The notes under the pieces are model-generated. The model was not told the DNA's origin and searched no databases. It saw only the letters and a list, made by a program, of their open reading frames with translations. From Xylanibacter ruminicola (lineage in GTDB: Bacteria; Bacteroidota; Bacteroidia; Bacteroidales; Bacteroidaceae): a stretch of 64,000 nucleotides of DNA. Below are positions 27,876 to 35,431 of this stretch, in pieces. The stretch spans positions 124,001-188,000 of the forward strand of contig SUYC01000007.1 of NCBI GenBank assembly GCA_015060625.1. The letters are read 5' to 3'. Made by a program: the position numbers and the translations under genes. Position 1 is the first letter of the stretch, and each line of letters starts with the position of its first letter.

Positions 27876-28901
27876 TTACTTGATTCCTCTTTCATTTAAA
27901 GCCTTTGAATATTTAGCGGCATTCTTCAGATGCTCCTGATATGTTCTGGCAAAGTTATGAGTGCCAGAAAAATCCTCCTTGGCACACATGTACAGATAAT
28001 CGTGAGCTGTACGATTCAGTACGGCATCGATACCTGCCACCGAAGCAATCTTGATGGGGCCTGGAGGTAGTCCTGTATTCTTATAGGTGTTATAAGGACT
28101 GTTGAATTGCAGCATGTTGTGGTAGATGCGCTTCAGAGCGAAATCTTTTAAGGCAAACTTGATGGTAGGATCAGCCTGAAGTGGCATGTCGGCCATCAGT
28201 CGGTTCAGATACATGCCTGCGATCATGGGCTTTTCGGCGTTGTTGGCTGTCTCCTCGTCGATGATGCTGGCCAATGTGCAAACCTCGTTCTTACTGAGGT
28301 TCAGAGCTTCGGCCTTCAAGGTGCGTTGCGTGTTCCAGAAGGTTTCGTTCTCCTTTTGCATGCGTTTCATCAGATTCTCGATAGAGATGTTCCAATATAC
28401 CTCGTAGGTGTTAGGTATGAATAAACAGGCGATAGTGGCTGTGTCGTAACCCTGCTGCGCGCAGAATGCTGAATCGCTGAATAGGATGGCTACAGCAACA
28501 CTGTCCATCATTAGTTTGTGCGACAGATAGCCGGCCAGTTTGTCCATGGTACGACTTTCTGGGATAGTGAGTTTTACTGGCTCCTGATGCCCGTTCTTCA
28601 GATTGCGGAATACTTTTATTGTACTCTGGTCGGGGGTAATAGCGTATCGGCCGCTGCGGATGTGGTCCATATAACCACCATGGCGTGAAAGCATTCTGAA
28701 AGCTGTCAGACCATGATCGGATGCAATCGGCTCTAACTTGACGCATACTGAATCAAGATTGTCGTTGTCGTCAATATACACGTATTCGGTGGTGTCGAGT
28801 TTCGAAAAACTCCCCACAAAATAGTAATATGCGAGGCCCAAGATTCCTACTACACAGATAATAACTGGAACCAGATAGCTTGACTTTTTTATCCAATTCA
28901 T
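27876..28901 (-). CDS. mltG: Endolytic murein transglycosylase MltG (YceG-like)
   Basis: A 341-residue protein with one N-terminal membrane helix (residues 8-26) and a periplasmic YceG domain that cleaves nascent peptidoglycan strands. Motifs: LASIIDEETANNAEKPMIAGMYLNRL, with the catalytic glutamate, then PLQADPTIKFAL and YNTYKNTGLPPGPI. The start is ATG 28899-28901 (MNWIKKSS): the alternative ATG at 28926-28928 lies inside the -7 promoter element, so it cannot be in the transcript. It heads the leftward run mltG-glnS-TPR-DedA. Confidence 0.92.
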   Translation of the reverse strand: MNWIKKSSYLVPVIICVVGILGLAYYYFVGSFSKLDTTEYVYIDDNDNLDSVCVKLEPIASDHGLTAFRMLSRHGGYMDHIRSGRYAITPDQSTIKVFRNLKNGHQEPVKLTIPESRTMDKLAGYLSHKLMMDSVAVAILFSDSAFCAQQGYDTATIACLFIPNTYEVYWNISIENLMKRMQKENETFWNTQRTLKAEALNLSKNEVCTLASIIDEETANNAEKPMIAGMYLNRLMADMPLQADPTIKFALKDFALKRIYHNMLQFNSPYNTYKNTGLPPGPIKIASVAGIDAVLNRTAHDYLYMCAKEDFSGTHNFARTYQEHLKNAAKYSKALNERGIK

Positions 28902-28925
28902 CTTCTTATTCTTGAAAAAACGCTG

Positions 28926-28933
28926 CAAAGTTA
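28926..28933 (-). promoter_or_regulatory. Promoter -7 element for mltG
   Basis: Leftward TAACTTTG, 25-32 bp before the mltG start. It decides the start codon of mltG and is back to back with the malQ promoter at 28976. Confidence 0.6.
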
Positions 28934-28975
28934 CAAAAATCTCTTCACTATTATCGCTAATTTATCATTTTTTTG

Positions 28976-28983
28976 TATCTTTG
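28976..28983 (+). promoter_or_regulatory. Promoter -7 element for malQ
   Basis: TATCTTTG 16 bp before the malQ ATG, giving a leader of only about 10 nt. No clear -33 element; the upstream stretch is AT-rich. Confidence 0.6.
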
Positions 28984-28999
28984 CCCTAAAATATAGCTT

Positions 29000-31630
29000 A
29001 TGAAACTTAAGTTTTCTATACAATATGGCACTCAGTGGGGACAAAACCTCTATGTGGTGATAACCTATCTTACCATCGACCAAATGAAGAAAACGGAACG
29101 GTTGATGATGACTACCTCTGACGGCGTGAAGTGGCAGTTGGAAACAACTGTGCTCGAATCGCGTAAGCATCCGATAGCCTCGTTCTCATATCATTATCAA
29201 GTGGAGGATATAGATGGTAATGTGCTCAGAAAAGAGTGGAATGCTATTCCTCGAACCTATTATTTTGAGTCGGCAAAAGACTATGTGATGGCTGATTTGT
29301 GGCGCGATGTGCCTTTGCAGTATCATCTTTATAGTATGGCTTATCACACGACGATGGGATTGACTGTTGCTGAGCAGGTTGAGCCGCTTCGTGTACCTTT
29401 ATATCGCAAGACAATTCTGTTCAGGGTATCGGCGCCTCAATTACAAAAGGGACAGTCGGTAGCCATCATTGGTAGTCATCCGGCTTTGGGCAGTTGGAAT
29501 GTGACTCGTTATCTGCGTATGGAGTCGATAGGCAGATTTGAATGGCTCTTGTCGGTGAATGTGGATGCTGTGTTGTTGCCTATTGAATTTAAGTATGTGA
29601 TTATAGATGATGATACTCATGCACTTGTGGCTTGGGAAGAAGGCGATAACCGGACAACTGTAGGCTTGTTGCCTGCTGATCAGACGATGGTGCCTGATGG
29701 TACTGTGCTGGTGGTATATGGCGAGAACCTGCGAGTAAAGGAGCAAACTTGGCGAGCTGCCGGTGTCGTAATTCCTGTGTTCTCACTCCGTTCTAAGCAA
29801 TCGTATGGGGTGGGGGATTTCGGCGATCTGCATCGCTTGGTTGACTGGTGTGTGGCTACAGGTATGAAGGCTATCCAATTGTTGCCGGTTAACGATACAA
29901 CATGCGCGAAAAACTGGAGTGACTCATATCCATATAATATTGTTTCGGCTTTTGCACTTCATCCTCATTACTTGGATGTTGAGGCTGTTGGGGTGTTGAA
30001 AAATAAAGAAAAGATGGTGGCGTATCATCGTCAGCGCCAGGAACTTAATGCACTTTCTTATTGTGATTATGAAGCCGTCGATCGTGTGAAACTGGCTTAT
30101 GTTCAAGAACTGTTTGCAGAAAAAGGGCAGCAGACGCTTGGGGCCAAGGAATTCAAATCTTGGTTTGCAGAAAACCAAGATTGGCTGGTGCCTTATGCCG
30201 AATGGTTGGGAACATCGCCGGATGTGGTTTATTTTACGCAATATCACCTTCATGTACAATTGAAGGCTGCGGCTGACTATGCCCGTTCAAAAGGTGTCTT
30301 TTTGAAGGGTGATGTTCCCATCGGTGTAAATGGTAACAGTGTGGAAACGGCTACTCATCCATGCTATTTTCATCTTGATGCACAAACGGGAGCGCCTCCA
30401 GATAAATTTTCGCACAACGGACAGAATTGGGGATTCCCGACCTATGATTGGAGTGATAGGAAAGATAAGGAAGGTGAAAATCTGGTAGAGTGGTTCCGTC
30501 GGCGTTTAAAGTGGATGGAACAGTATTTTGATGCGATACGCATTGATCATATTCTGGGCTTCTTCCGGATATGGGAGATTCCTGCCGATGCTGTTTTCGG
30601 ACTGCTGGGGCATTTCTCGCCTTCGTTACCCATGACTGTGGGCGAGATAGAATACTTTGGTTTACCTTTCCGTAAGGAGTTGTTCACCAAACCTTTTGTA
30701 AATGATCGGGTGCTTGATAAACTGTTTGGTATGCACGCTCCTTATGTACGTGAACATTTTCTGACGCCTAAAAGCTATGGCTTGTACGACTTGAAATCAG
30801 ATTTCTGTACGCAGAAGAAGGTGCAGCAAACTTTTGAGGGACGGACTGATGAAAACAGTCTTTGGATTCGCGATGGTCTTTATCGCTTGATTAGTGATGT
30901 GCTCTTTGTCGAAGATCCCCAACAGTCAGGTATGTATCATCCACGTATTGACGTGATAGGCGAACCCGTGTTTGATGCGTTGAATGCTGAGGAGAAAGAT
31001 GCGTTTATGCGTCTTTATAATAATTATTACTATCAGCGTCATAATTTCTACTGGGGAGCTGAGGCTATTCGTAAACTTACGGATGTGTTTGGTTCTACTC
31101 GCATGCTATGCTGTGGTGAGGATTTGGGAATGCTGCCAGATTGTGTGGCGCCCGTTCTTGACCAGCTACGAATCCTTTCGCTCGAAATCCAGTCGATGCC
31201 TAAGCAGAGTGGCTATGAGTTTGCGCATCTTGATGGGAATCCCTACCGTTCGGTAGCTACGATTTCAACGCATGATATGTCGCCATTGCGGCTTTGGTGG
31301 AGTGAAAGTCCTGAACGTACTCAGCGTTTCTATGTGTCGATGTTGCAGAAACAAGGTCGGGCGCCAGAGCAGTTGCCTGCCCACTTGGCTGAAGAGATTA
31401 TAGGGCGTCATCTCTATTGTCCGTCGATGCTTTGTATGCTGTCGCTGCAGGATTGGCTGGCAATGGATGGCGAGCTGCGTTCAAAAAATGTACGTGATGA
31501 GCGTATCAATGTGCCTAGTGATCCTTATAACCGGTGGAAGTATCGTATGCACATGACCATAGAAGACTTGCTGCAAGCAGATAAATATAATAATAAGGTG
31601 AAAACCATGATTCAGCGTTCTAAACGCTAA
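29000..31630 (+). CDS. malQ: 4-alpha-glucanotransferase with N-terminal starch-binding domains (DPE2-like)
   Basis: An 876-residue GH77 enzyme that moves alpha-1,4-glucan segments between acceptors in the cytoplasm. Two CBM20-type starch-binding modules come first (about residues 1-110 and 130-235; the second has IIGSHPALGSWNV). The catalytic domain follows: SYGVGDFGDL near 268, nucleophile D516 in RIDH, acid/base E707 in CGEDLGM, and STHDMSPLR. The double CBM20 form resembles plant DPE2 rather than the ~500-residue MalQ. Its TAA overlaps an ATG, and the phosphatase gene follows closely. Confidence 0.93.
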   Translation: MKLKFSIQYGTQWGQNLYVVITYLTIDQMKKTERLMMTTSDGVKWQLETTVLESRKHPIASFSYHYQVEDIDGNVLRKEWNAIPRTYYFESAKDYVMADLWRDVPLQYHLYSMAYHTTMGLTVAEQVEPLRVPLYRKTILFRVSAPQLQKGQSVAIIGSHPALGSWNVTRYLRMESIGRFEWLLSVNVDAVLLPIEFKYVIIDDDTHALVAWEEGDNRTTVGLLPADQTMVPDGTVLVVYGENLRVKEQTWRAAGVVIPVFSLRSKQSYGVGDFGDLHRLVDWCVATGMKAIQLLPVNDTTCAKNWSDSYPYNIVSAFALHPHYLDVEAVGVLKNKEKMVAYHRQRQELNALSYCDYEAVDRVKLAYVQELFAEKGQQTLGAKEFKSWFAENQDWLVPYAEWLGTSPDVVYFTQYHLHVQLKAAADYARSKGVFLKGDVPIGVNGNSVETATHPCYFHLDAQTGAPPDKFSHNGQNWGFPTYDWSDRKDKEGENLVEWFRRRLKWMEQYFDAIRIDHILGFFRIWEIPADAVFGLLGHFSPSLPMTVGEIEYFGLPFRKELFTKPFVNDRVLDKLFGMHAPYVREHFLTPKSYGLYDLKSDFCTQKKVQQTFEGRTDENSLWIRDGLYRLISDVLFVEDPQQSGMYHPRIDVIGEPVFDALNAEEKDAFMRLYNNYYYQRHNFYWGAEAIRKLTDVFGSTRMLCCGEDLGMLPDCVAPVLDQLRILSLEIQSMPKQSGYEFAHLDGNPYRSVATISTHDMSPLRLWWSESPERTQRFYVSMLQKQGRAPEQLPAHLAEEIIGRHLYCPSMLCMLSLQDWLAMDGELRSKNVRDERINVPSDPYNRWKYRMHMTIEDLLQADKYNNKVKTMIQRSKR

Positions 31631-31656
31631 TGTTTAATGTTTTAAAAGATTGTTTA

Positions 31657-32295
31657 ATGTATAATACGTATATTTTTGACCTTGACGGAACTTTACTTGA
31701 TACTTTAACAGATTTGGCAGCATCGTGCAACTACGCCTTGCGCACACATGGTATGCCTGAACATTCGATTGACGACGTGCGCAGATTTGTGGGCAATGGA
31801 GTGCGCAAATTGATGGAGCGAGCTATTCCTGATAGAGCCACGAATCCTGATTTCGATGCTACTTTTGCAACCTTCCGTGAGCATTATATGCGTCATTCGC
31901 TTGATACAACGCAGCCATATCCAGGGATTCCTGAGGTCTTGGCTGAACTGAAAGCGCGTGGATGCAGATTGGCTGTTGTAAGTAATAAGATGATGGCTGC
32001 AACGGTGGAGCTGTGCCGTCATTTCTTTCCAGATACAATCGAAGTTGCTATTGGAGAGCATGAAGCAGAGGGTATCCGCAAGAAACCTGCTCCTGATACG
32101 GTTTTTGCAGCCTTAAAAGAACTTGGGGTAGAAAAAGATGGTGCTGTTTATGTTGGCGATAGTGACGTGGATGTGCAAACGGCAGCTAATTCGGGACTGC
32201 CATGTATTTCTGTGTTGTGGGGATTCCGCGATCGTGACTTCCTAATACAACATGGAGCGAAGACATTTATCTCCGCTCCATCTGAATTATTATAA
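31657..32295 (+). CDS. gph: HAD-superfamily phosphatase, phosphoglycolate phosphatase-like
   Basis: A 212-residue HAD hydrolase. Motif I is FDLDGTLLDT (residues 6-15), motif II VVSNK, motif III KKPAPD and motif IV VGDSDVDVQTA; the helical cap (residues 16-85) with GVRKLMERA is of the Gph type. Likely removes phosphate from 2-phosphoglycolate, but HAD substrate prediction is uncertain. ATG 31657 (MYNTYIFDLDG) is chosen over 31630, which would overlap malQ and adds nine unconserved residues. Co-transcribed with malQ. Confidence 0.85.
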   Translation: MYNTYIFDLDGTLLDTLTDLAASCNYALRTHGMPEHSIDDVRRFVGNGVRKLMERAIPDRATNPDFDATFATFREHYMRHSLDTTQPYPGIPEVLAELKARGCRLAVVSNKMMAATVELCRHFFPDTIEVAIGEHEAEGIRKKPAPDTVFAALKELGVEKDGAVYVGDSDVDVQTAANSGLPCISVLWGFRDRDFLIQHGAKTFISAPSELL

Positions 32296-32306
32296 TAATA
32301 GGTGTA

Positions 32307-32906
32307 TTAAATCTGCTGCAGTCTGGCGATATACTTGCCAAGAATGTCAAACTCGATGTTGACAACCGAACCTACACGGATGTCACAGAAGTTGGTGTGC
32401 TCAAATGTATAAGGGATGATGGCAACCTGGAAAGTGTTCGAGGTGGGATTGCAAACAGTGAGGCTTACACCATTAACGGTAACGCTTCCTTTGTCAACGG
32501 TGAAATAGCCTTTTAAAGCCATCTCGCGGTTTTCGGGATATTCAAACGTGAAATAGGTCGAACCATCCGCATCCTCAACAGCAATGCAGCGGGCGGTTTC
32601 GTCAACATGCCCCTGGACAATATGACCGTCTAACCGGCCGTTCATCAGCATGGAACGCTCTACATTTACTTTATCTCCAACTTTGAGCAGTCCCAGGTTG
32701 GTGCGGTCGAGTGTTTCCTTCATGGCGGTAACCGTGTAAGTGCCATTCTCGATGGCAACAACCGTGAGGCAGACGCCATTATGCGCAACACTTTGGTCGA
32801 TCTTTAACTCTTCGACAAATGAACACTTCAGTGTGAAATCGATATTTTCGCGATCCTTACGGATAGCTGTGACAGTAGCAAATTCTTCGATGATTCCAGA
32901 AAACAT
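32307..32906 (-). CDS. ribE: Riboflavin synthase, alpha subunit
   Basis: A 199-residue enzyme that dismutates two 6,7-dimethyl-8-ribityllumazines into riboflavin. It has the two lumazine-binding barrel repeats: MFSGIIEEFATV and NGVCLTVV in the first half, and GHIVQGHVDETA and GVSLTVCNPT in the second. Length is normal for the family. The gap upstream (32907-33234) has a structured RNA candidate ending in a U-run 28 nt before the ATG, so expression may depend on read-through of that element or on a promoter I cannot see. Confidence 0.93.
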   Translation of the reverse strand: MFSGIIEEFATVTAIRKDRENIDFTLKCSFVEELKIDQSVAHNGVCLTVVAIENGTYTVTAMKETLDRTNLGLLKVGDKVNVERSMLMNGRLDGHIVQGHVDETARCIAVEDADGSTYFTFEYPENREMALKGYFTVDKGSVTVNGVSLTVCNPTSNTFQVAIIPYTFEHTNFCDIRVGSVVNIEFDILGKYIARLQQI

Positions 32907-32933
32907 AATTATCTAGTCTTAATTATCAATTGG

Positions 32934-33131
32934 AAAAAAAAGGGTACGTGCCGATGATTTGGTGAAAACTCCTGTTTCACACGATGTGGGGGCTCCCTGC
33001 TGTTGTAATCCACCGGCATTGCTGCTCTCCTCGTAAAGGATAATCGTGGCCCGCCATTGGCAAGGGAAACGATCCCGATTTGTTTTGTTAATGTAGAGTA
33101 TCCCGATCTATCAGGCACGACCCACTGTTTC
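32934..33131 (-). ncRNA. Structured non-coding RNA candidate (about 200 nt)
   Basis: A leftward transcript is expected from the promoter at 33137-33168. Its 5' part (33114-33123) pairs with its 3' part (32942-32952) as a 10-bp closing helix with one bulged base. A hairpin with an AGGA loop is near 32962-32980, a further helix joins 33043-33048 with 32980-32985, and an 8-nt U-run (32934-32941) ends it. Size and end-to-end pairing recall 6S RNA, but I cannot match it to 6S, tmRNA, SRP, RNase P or an FMN riboswitch. An open frame over this stretch is probably spurious. A leader controlling ribE is the alternative. Confidence 0.55.
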
Positions 33132-33136
33132 TGCTG

Positions 33137-33168
33137 CAAAGATACAACTATTTTGGGACTTATCCAAA
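33137..33168 (-). promoter_or_regulatory. Promoter of the RNA candidate
   Basis: Leftward TTTG (33165-33168), exactly 20 bp, then TATCTTTG (33137-33144): one of the best-formed Bacteroidetes promoters in the window. Confidence 0.72.
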
Positions 33169-33184
33169 CCTTTTGCTATTTTTC

Positions 33185-33215
33185 TTGGTAAATAGAAACT
33201 TTTTCTATATCTTTG
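33185..33215 (+). promoter_or_regulatory. Promoter for wecB
   Basis: TTG (33185-33187), 20 bp, then TATCTTTG (33208-33215), 19 bp before the ATG. The leader is about 12 nt. Confidence 0.65.
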
Positions 33216-33234
33216 CACTCAAAAATAGAAAGAA

Positions 33235-34296
33235 ATGGGAAAGACTGTATGTATCATAGCGGGTGCTCGCCCCAATTTCGTTAAGGTGTCACCTCTGGTA
33301 AGAGCCATCAATAAAAATCCTGAGGCTACGTGTTTGTTGGTTTATGCAGGTTGTGAGAACGATCCATCGCTTGAGGCATCGCTGTTTGATGATTTACAGA
33401 TGCCCCGTCCACAATATTATTTAGGTGTTGATTCTACGAGCTTGAATGAGATTACCAGTCAGGTAATGGCTCGGTTTGATGCGTTTCTTGATGAGCATCA
33501 GATTGACGTGGTGATTGTGGTGGATGATTTGGCATCGACCATGGCGGCCGCTATTGTTACTAAGAAGCGTGGCATCCGTTTGGCTCATCTGGTGGCTGGT
33601 ACACGTTCGTTCGATATCAATATGCCTAAGGAAATTAATCGCTTGGTGATTGATGCTTTGTCTGACTATCTGTTTACGGCTGGTGTAAAGAGTACCGGGG
33701 TGGCTACACGTGAACAGTCGGAGAGCTCGCAGACCTATATGGTGGGTAATATTCTGATGGATACGTTACGCTATAACTATGACAGATTAAAGAAACCTAT
33801 GTCAATCCCCTCGTTAGAGGAAAAGAAATATCTGGTATTTACACTGAATCGCAAAGCGCTGATTGCTGATGTTGATAATCTTGAGCGTATGCTTAAGGCA
33901 ATGGTTGAATCGGCTAATGGCATGCGGATTATTGCTCCTTTGCGTGGTGATGCCAGAAAGGTGGTTGAAAATATGAATATGCCCATTGAGATTGTTGATC
34001 CTTTGAGCTATCTTGAATTCGGCTGGTTAACTGCTCATGCTCTTGGAATTATTACTGATTCTGGTAATGTTTCAGAGGAAGCCACTTTCAATGGCGTTCC
34101 ATGTATCACACTGAATAATTATACTGAACATCAGGAAACTGTGAATGTGGGTTCTAATGTGTTGGTAGGTGAGGATGCTGACAAATTGAGTGAAGCTGTA
34201 ACGAATATGGTTGGCGGAAAATGGAAAAAATGCGCCCTGCCTGACCGTTGGGATGGTCGAACTGCAGAACGCATTGTTCAGATAATCCTGGCCTAA
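33235..34296 (+). CDS. wecB: UDP-N-acetylglucosamine 2-epimerase (non-hydrolysing)
   Basis: A 353-residue GT-B-like epimerase that interconverts UDP-GlcNAc and UDP-ManNAc for glycan synthesis. Motifs: AGARPNFVKVSPLVRAI at residues 8-24, HLVAGTRSFDINMPKEINR near 120-140 (usual EAGLR is changed to VAGTR), and ITDSGNVSEEATFNGVPCITL with the conserved DSGG-like stretch read as DSGN. The change of two conserved motifs and its place away from the polysaccharide locus leave room for a different UDP-sugar substrate. Single-gene unit with its own promoter. Confidence 0.82.
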   Translation: MGKTVCIIAGARPNFVKVSPLVRAINKNPEATCLLVYAGCENDPSLEASLFDDLQMPRPQYYLGVDSTSLNEITSQVMARFDAFLDEHQIDVVIVVDDLASTMAAAIVTKKRGIRLAHLVAGTRSFDINMPKEINRLVIDALSDYLFTAGVKSTGVATREQSESSQTYMVGNILMDTLRYNYDRLKKPMSIPSLEEKKYLVFTLNRKALIADVDNLERMLKAMVESANGMRIIAPLRGDARKVVENMNMPIEIVDPLSYLEFGWLTAHALGIITDSGNVSEEATFNGVPCITLNNYTEHQETVNVGSNVLVGEDADKLSEAVTNMVGGKWKKCALPDRWDGRTAERIVQIILA

Positions 34297-34318
34297 TTAG
34301 ACCTAAAGATTTTTTTTC

Positions 34319-34861
34319 TTAGTAGTTCTCTGCTTTTACCTGGAAGTAAGCCTGAGGGTGGTCACATACGGGGCAAATCTGGGGAGCCTTTTTGCCAATG
34401 ACAATGTGGCCGCAGTTGCTGCACTGCCATATAACATCGTTGTCCTTTGAGAATACACGCTCCTTCTTTACGTTGTCGAGCAACTTGCGGTAGCGAGCTT
34501 CGTGCTCTGCCTCAACCTTTGCAACGAGTTCGAATTTCGCAGCGATCTCATTGAATCCTTCCTCGCGGGCTTCTTTAGCCATGCGGGCATACATGTCGGT
34601 CCACTCGTAGTTCTCGCCAGCTGCTGCTGCCTCAAGATTCTCTGGCGTGCTCTTAATAGCGCCACCCTCTAAAAGCTTGAACCACATCTTGGCGTGCTCC
34701 TTCTCATTGTTGGCTGTCTCCTCAAAAATGGCGGCTATCTGAACGAAACCATCTTTCTTGGCCTTTGATGCCCAGTAGCTGTACTTATTGCGTGCCATTG
34801 ACTCGCCTGCAAATGCATCTTGCAGATTCTTCTCTGTTTTTGTTCCTTTAAGATCTTTCAT
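34319..34861 (-). CDS. Rubrerythrin
   Basis: A 180-residue non-haem iron peroxidase that detoxifies hydrogen peroxide in anaerobes. The ferritin-like diiron domain (1-135) has [25 protein letters not shown] and [10 protein letters not shown], which carry the iron-ligating Glu and His residues. The C-terminal rubredoxin domain has C147-x2-C150 and C163-x2-C166. Usual length. It has its own promoter, and the 570-bp gap upstream is shared with nrdD. The placement beside oxygen-sensitive ribonucleotide reductase is suggestive but may be chance. Confidence 0.95.
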   Translation of the reverse strand: MKDLKGTKTEKNLQDAFAGESMARNKYSYWASKAKKDGFVQIAAIFEETANNEKEHAKMWFKLLEGGAIKSTPENLEAAAAGENYEWTDMYARMAKEAREEGFNEIAAKFELVAKVEAEHEARYRKLLDNVKKERVFSKDNDVIWQCSNCGHIVIGKKAPQICPVCDHPQAYFQVKAENY

Positions 34862-34901
34862 AATTGTACTTGTTTAGTTAAATTATTATATGAGTTTTGG
34901 G

Positions 34902-34932
34902 CAAAGATACAACAATAATTTGATTCTCGCAA
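34902..34932 (-). promoter_or_regulatory. Promoter for rubrerythrin
   Basis: Leftward TTG (34930-34932), 20 bp, TATCTTTG (34902-34909); leader about 35 nt. Confidence 0.65.
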
Positions 34933-35300
34933 GTTTTTGACTTTCTTTTTGAGTATTTTTAGTATTCTTCTTTATATAATAATGTACGCGAGAGAGTGGG
35001 GAGCTGATTGGGAATTTTAGAGTTGATAAAATGGAAAACTTTTCGTTTTTGAAAATTGGAAAAGTTTTCCAAAAAGAAAAACTATGTGTTACTAGGTGTT
35101 TTCCAAAAAGAAAACCGATTGTAAAAACAATGCTTCTGTGTGATAATGCTTTTTGTCGGATTGAGATTTGTTGTGAGGTATGGTAGAATGGCTTGATATT
35201 CAGGTAGTTGCGTATTCTTATTATAGCGCATTGTCTTGATGTTAACTTTATTTTAGAGATTTTTTTAGCTTGTTGAGGATGCTATTTCTGGTATATTTCG

Positions 35301-35323
35301 TATCTTTGCAACCGAATTCGGTT
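35301..35323 (+). promoter_or_regulatory. nrdDG promoter with palindrome at the start site
   Basis: TATCTTTG at 35301-35308 is followed at once by the 14-bp perfect palindrome AACCGAATTCGGTT (35310-35323), positioned where transcription should start, so a repressor bound there would block initiation. No good -33 element. It does not look like an NrdR box. Confidence 0.5.
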
Positions 35324-35326
35324 TTA

Positions 35327-35376
35327 CTTTTTGGGAAACTTTTCCGAATTCAAAACAAAAAAAGTTTTCCAAAAAG
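35327..35376 (+). promoter_or_regulatory. Hairpin in the nrdD leader
   Basis: Arms 35327-35342 and 35361-35376 pair over 16 positions (one G-U) around an 18-nt loop. The right arm overlaps the third copy of the 17-bp repeat. It would fold in the ~115-nt leader of nrdD mRNA. Confidence 0.5.
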
Positions 35377-35431
35377 AAAATTTTGGGAGAGGATTTATCG
35401 TTAAAACTTAAATAAAAAAGGAAACTATAAC

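Larger units (their letters stand above)
35033..35380. repeat. Repeat cluster upstream of nrdD
   Basis: The 17-bp unit GTTTTCCAAAAAGAAAA occurs three times exactly (35064-35080, 35098-35114, 35364-35380). A 12-bp inverted repeat GGAAAACTTTTC / GAAAAGTTTTCC joins 35033-35044 and 35059-35070. These lie in the 570-bp gap between rubrerythrin and nrdD, which has no plausible gene; 35115-35300 shows nothing I recognise. An operator array for nrdDG is one reading. Confidence 0.75.

Noticed and set aside
27840..27880. TTCAATTC repeats between mltG and glnS
   Set aside because: Short low-complexity run with no clear secondary structure or promoter; not enough to call a site.
32253..32280. Hairpin TGGAGCG / CGCTCCA at the end of the HAD phosphatase gene
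   Set aside because: Only 7 bp, inside coding sequence, and no T-run follows directly.
32934..33131. FMN riboswitch controlling ribE
   Set aside because: Position is right, but the conserved RFN segments (such as GGGCAGGG and the final GGAUGGGAGA) are absent.
32909..33139. A 76-residue leftward frame upstream of ribE
   Set aside because: It coincides with a promoter, closing helix and U-run of a structured RNA candidate, and its start overlaps the -7 element; judged non-coding.
35310..35323. NrdR box at the nrdD promoter
   Set aside because: The palindrome does not resemble the known NrdR consensus (ACA-AT-rich-TGT).
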